From Actinomadura citrea (GTDB taxonomy: Bacteria; Actinomycetota; Actinomycetes; Streptosporangiales; Streptosporangiaceae), in contig NZ_JACCBT010000001.1 of NCBI RefSeq assembly GCF_013409045.1, positions 7,294,669 to 7,358,668 of the forward strand: a DNA stretch of 64,000 nt, read 5' to 3'. The notes under the pieces were generated by a model, which had not been told where the DNA came from, made no database searches, and saw only the letters and a list, made by a program, of their open reading frames with translations. A program made the translations under genes and the position numbers. Within the stretch, counting starts at the first letter, position 1. The number at the start of each line of letters is the position of its first letter. Positions 63,071-64,000 of the stretch are shown piece by piece.

Positions 63071-64000
63071 GTGAGCGGACGTCATCGCAATGACTTCCCC
63101 GGAGGGGCGGGCGAAGGCGGGTACGACCCGTCCACCCCCGTCTTCGGCCCGGCCAACGACGGGTCGTCCGACTGGTTCGGAGCGCGGGACAGCCAGGGCC
63201 AGCCGCTCGCCCAGCCCCAGGCGGGCCCGCAGGGCGCCCCGCCCGGCACGGCGCCGGGCGCGTCCGGTGAGACGCCCGAGTGGTTCACGCCCCGGAGTTC
63301 GTCCGAGCAGCCGGTCTACGGGCAGGGCCGGTACGGAGAGGAGCCGAGGACCGCGTCCCCGCAGGGGCCTCCCCCGGAGTCCTCGCCCCTGGCCGGGACG
63401 GGTTACAGCGAGTACGACGCCATCAGCAGGTCGGACGGCGGCCAGGCCGGGTTCTTCGGCGGTTCCGGCGGGTCGGGTGACTCCGGCGGATACGGCGGCG
63501 GTTCTGGTGGTTCAGGCGGCTCGGGCGGTTCAGGCGGCTCGGGCGGCTCGGGCGGCCATGGCAGCGGATCGGGCGGCTACGAGTACGGGCGGCGCAGGCG
63601 CAAGCGCAGCGCGACCGCGCTGATCGGGCCGATGGCGGGCGCCGTGGGCCTGGCGCTGCTGCTCGGTGTGGGCGTCTACGCCTTCGCCGAGAGCGGCGGC
63701 GGCTGCTCCGGCGACGGCGCGATGAACCTGTCCGTGGCGGCCGCGCTCGACATCGCGCCGGTCGTGGAGAAGGCCGCCGGACGGTTCAACGACGGCAAGC
63801 ACAAGGTCGACGGCAAGTGCGTCAAGGCGACCGTGAAGCGGGTCGAGCCCTCGGCGGTGACGACGCAGCTGTCCGGGCAGGCCGTGGCGAACGACCGGCC
63901 GGACGTGTGGATCCCCGACTCGTCCCTGTGGATCTCGCTGGCGCAGACCGACGGCGAGAACGGCGACAAGAGCGGCGTCGTGTCCACCAAGACCTCGCTC
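63071..64000 (+). CDS. membrane-anchored substrate-binding protein (VWA-type), cut off by window edge
   Basis: Only the first 310 codons are visible. A polar Gly/Ser/Pro-rich cytoplasmic part of about 175 residues (with a long run of GGSGGS units), then a basic stop (RRRRKRSA), a membrane helix (about 182-200) and the start of an extracytoplasmic solute-binding domain: AALDIAPVVEKAAGRFND, VTTQLSGQAVANDRPDVWIPDSSLWI (in parts). This is the usual actinomycete substrate-binding protein that continues into a VWA domain; the rest is outside the window. Start GTG 63071 after GAGGGC. Confidence 0.82.
   Translation, partial: MSGRHRNDFPGGAGEGGYDPSTPVFGPANDGSSDWFGARDSQGQPLAQPQAGPQGAPPGTAPGASGETPEWFTPRSSSEQPVYGQGRYGEEPRTASPQGPPPESSPLAGTGYSEYDAISRSDGGQAGFFGGSGGSGDSGGYGGGSGGSGGSGGSGGSGGSGGHGSGSGGYEYGRRRRKRSATALIGPMAGAVGLALLLGVGVYAFAESGGGCSGDGAMNLSVAAALDIAPVVEKAAGRFNDGKHKVDGKCVKATVKRVEPSAVTTQLSGQAVANDRPDVWIPDSSLWISLAQTDGENGDKSGVVSTKTSL

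Overview
The window is 64 kb of very GC-rich chromosomal DNA (about 70% G+C by eye, with G or C at most third codon positions and many GTG starts). It looks like a filamentous actinomycete. DUF397/XRE-DUF5753/ATPase trios, DUF574 methyltransferases, SpoIIE-type phosphatases, a SAM-IV riboswitch, secreted SH3-like proteins and proline-rich membrane proteins all point to Streptosporangiales/Thermomonosporaceae (Actinomadura-like), but this is inference from gene content. I see no rRNA, tRNA, integrase, transposase or CRISPR array.

Layout. 0-9 kb: a cut-off VOC protein, a membrane acyltransferase, a large TerD-like protein, an MFS exporter, a four-domain PAS-SpoIIE-ATPase-STAS regulator and a SUFU-domain protein. 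9-12.3 kb: a TetR/SnoaL-like divergent pair with two palindromic operators, a secreted GH16-like enzyme and a methyltransferase. 12.3-21.5 kb: an accessory, rearranged region. It holds three paralogous cassettes for a small four-helix membrane protein, each with its own promoter, two-hairpin leader and terminator. Between them lie one-gene regulatory pairs (DoxX/HxlR, SRPBCC/ArsR), a DUF6745-pentapeptide protein, a WhiJ/AbaA-like trio and several gene wrecks (MerR/TipA-like, SRPBCC tail, DHFR-like). 21.7-30.1 kb: a proline-rich membrane protein, a MazG-NUDIX fusion, a class A beta-lactamase, a four-gene minus-strand group with an 11-residue-repeat protein and an SRPBCC protein, a SUMF1-like protein, and a TetR/membrane-protein pair with three phased palindromes.

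30.2-37.6 kb: metH behind a SAH riboswitch, a degenerate kinase-like protein, DUF6221, a secreted lipase and an HpnB-like glycosyltransferase. 37.7-45.1 kb: type I methylase and specificity subunits with no HsdR, followed on the same strand by an ATPase, an HTH-like protein and four SAM-dependent methyltransferases. 45.1-48 kb, minus strand: a 69-residue peptide gene with a strong terminator, exonuclease III and three tandem secreted SH3-like proteins. 48-55.4 kb: a LuxR-type regulator, a membrane-anchored double FKBP, a class A PBP, a lipoprotein, and a class V aminotransferase behind a SAM-IV riboswitch. 55.5-64 kb: a 1338-residue multi-SseB protein with a repetitive Pro/Ala linker and a possible partner gene, a surface protein, a small TPR-like protein, a TrmH-type rRNA/tRNA methyltransferase, and a cut-off substrate-binding membrane protein.

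Two riboswitches tie metH and the class V aminotransferase to the methionine/SAM cycle: SAH should raise metH translation and SAM should lower the aminotransferase. Much of the rest is local autoregulation by TetR, ArsR and HxlR repressors acting on palindromes that can be read directly in the intergenic DNA. The most novel-looking element is the set of three cassettes, whose leaders keep their hairpins through compensatory base changes.
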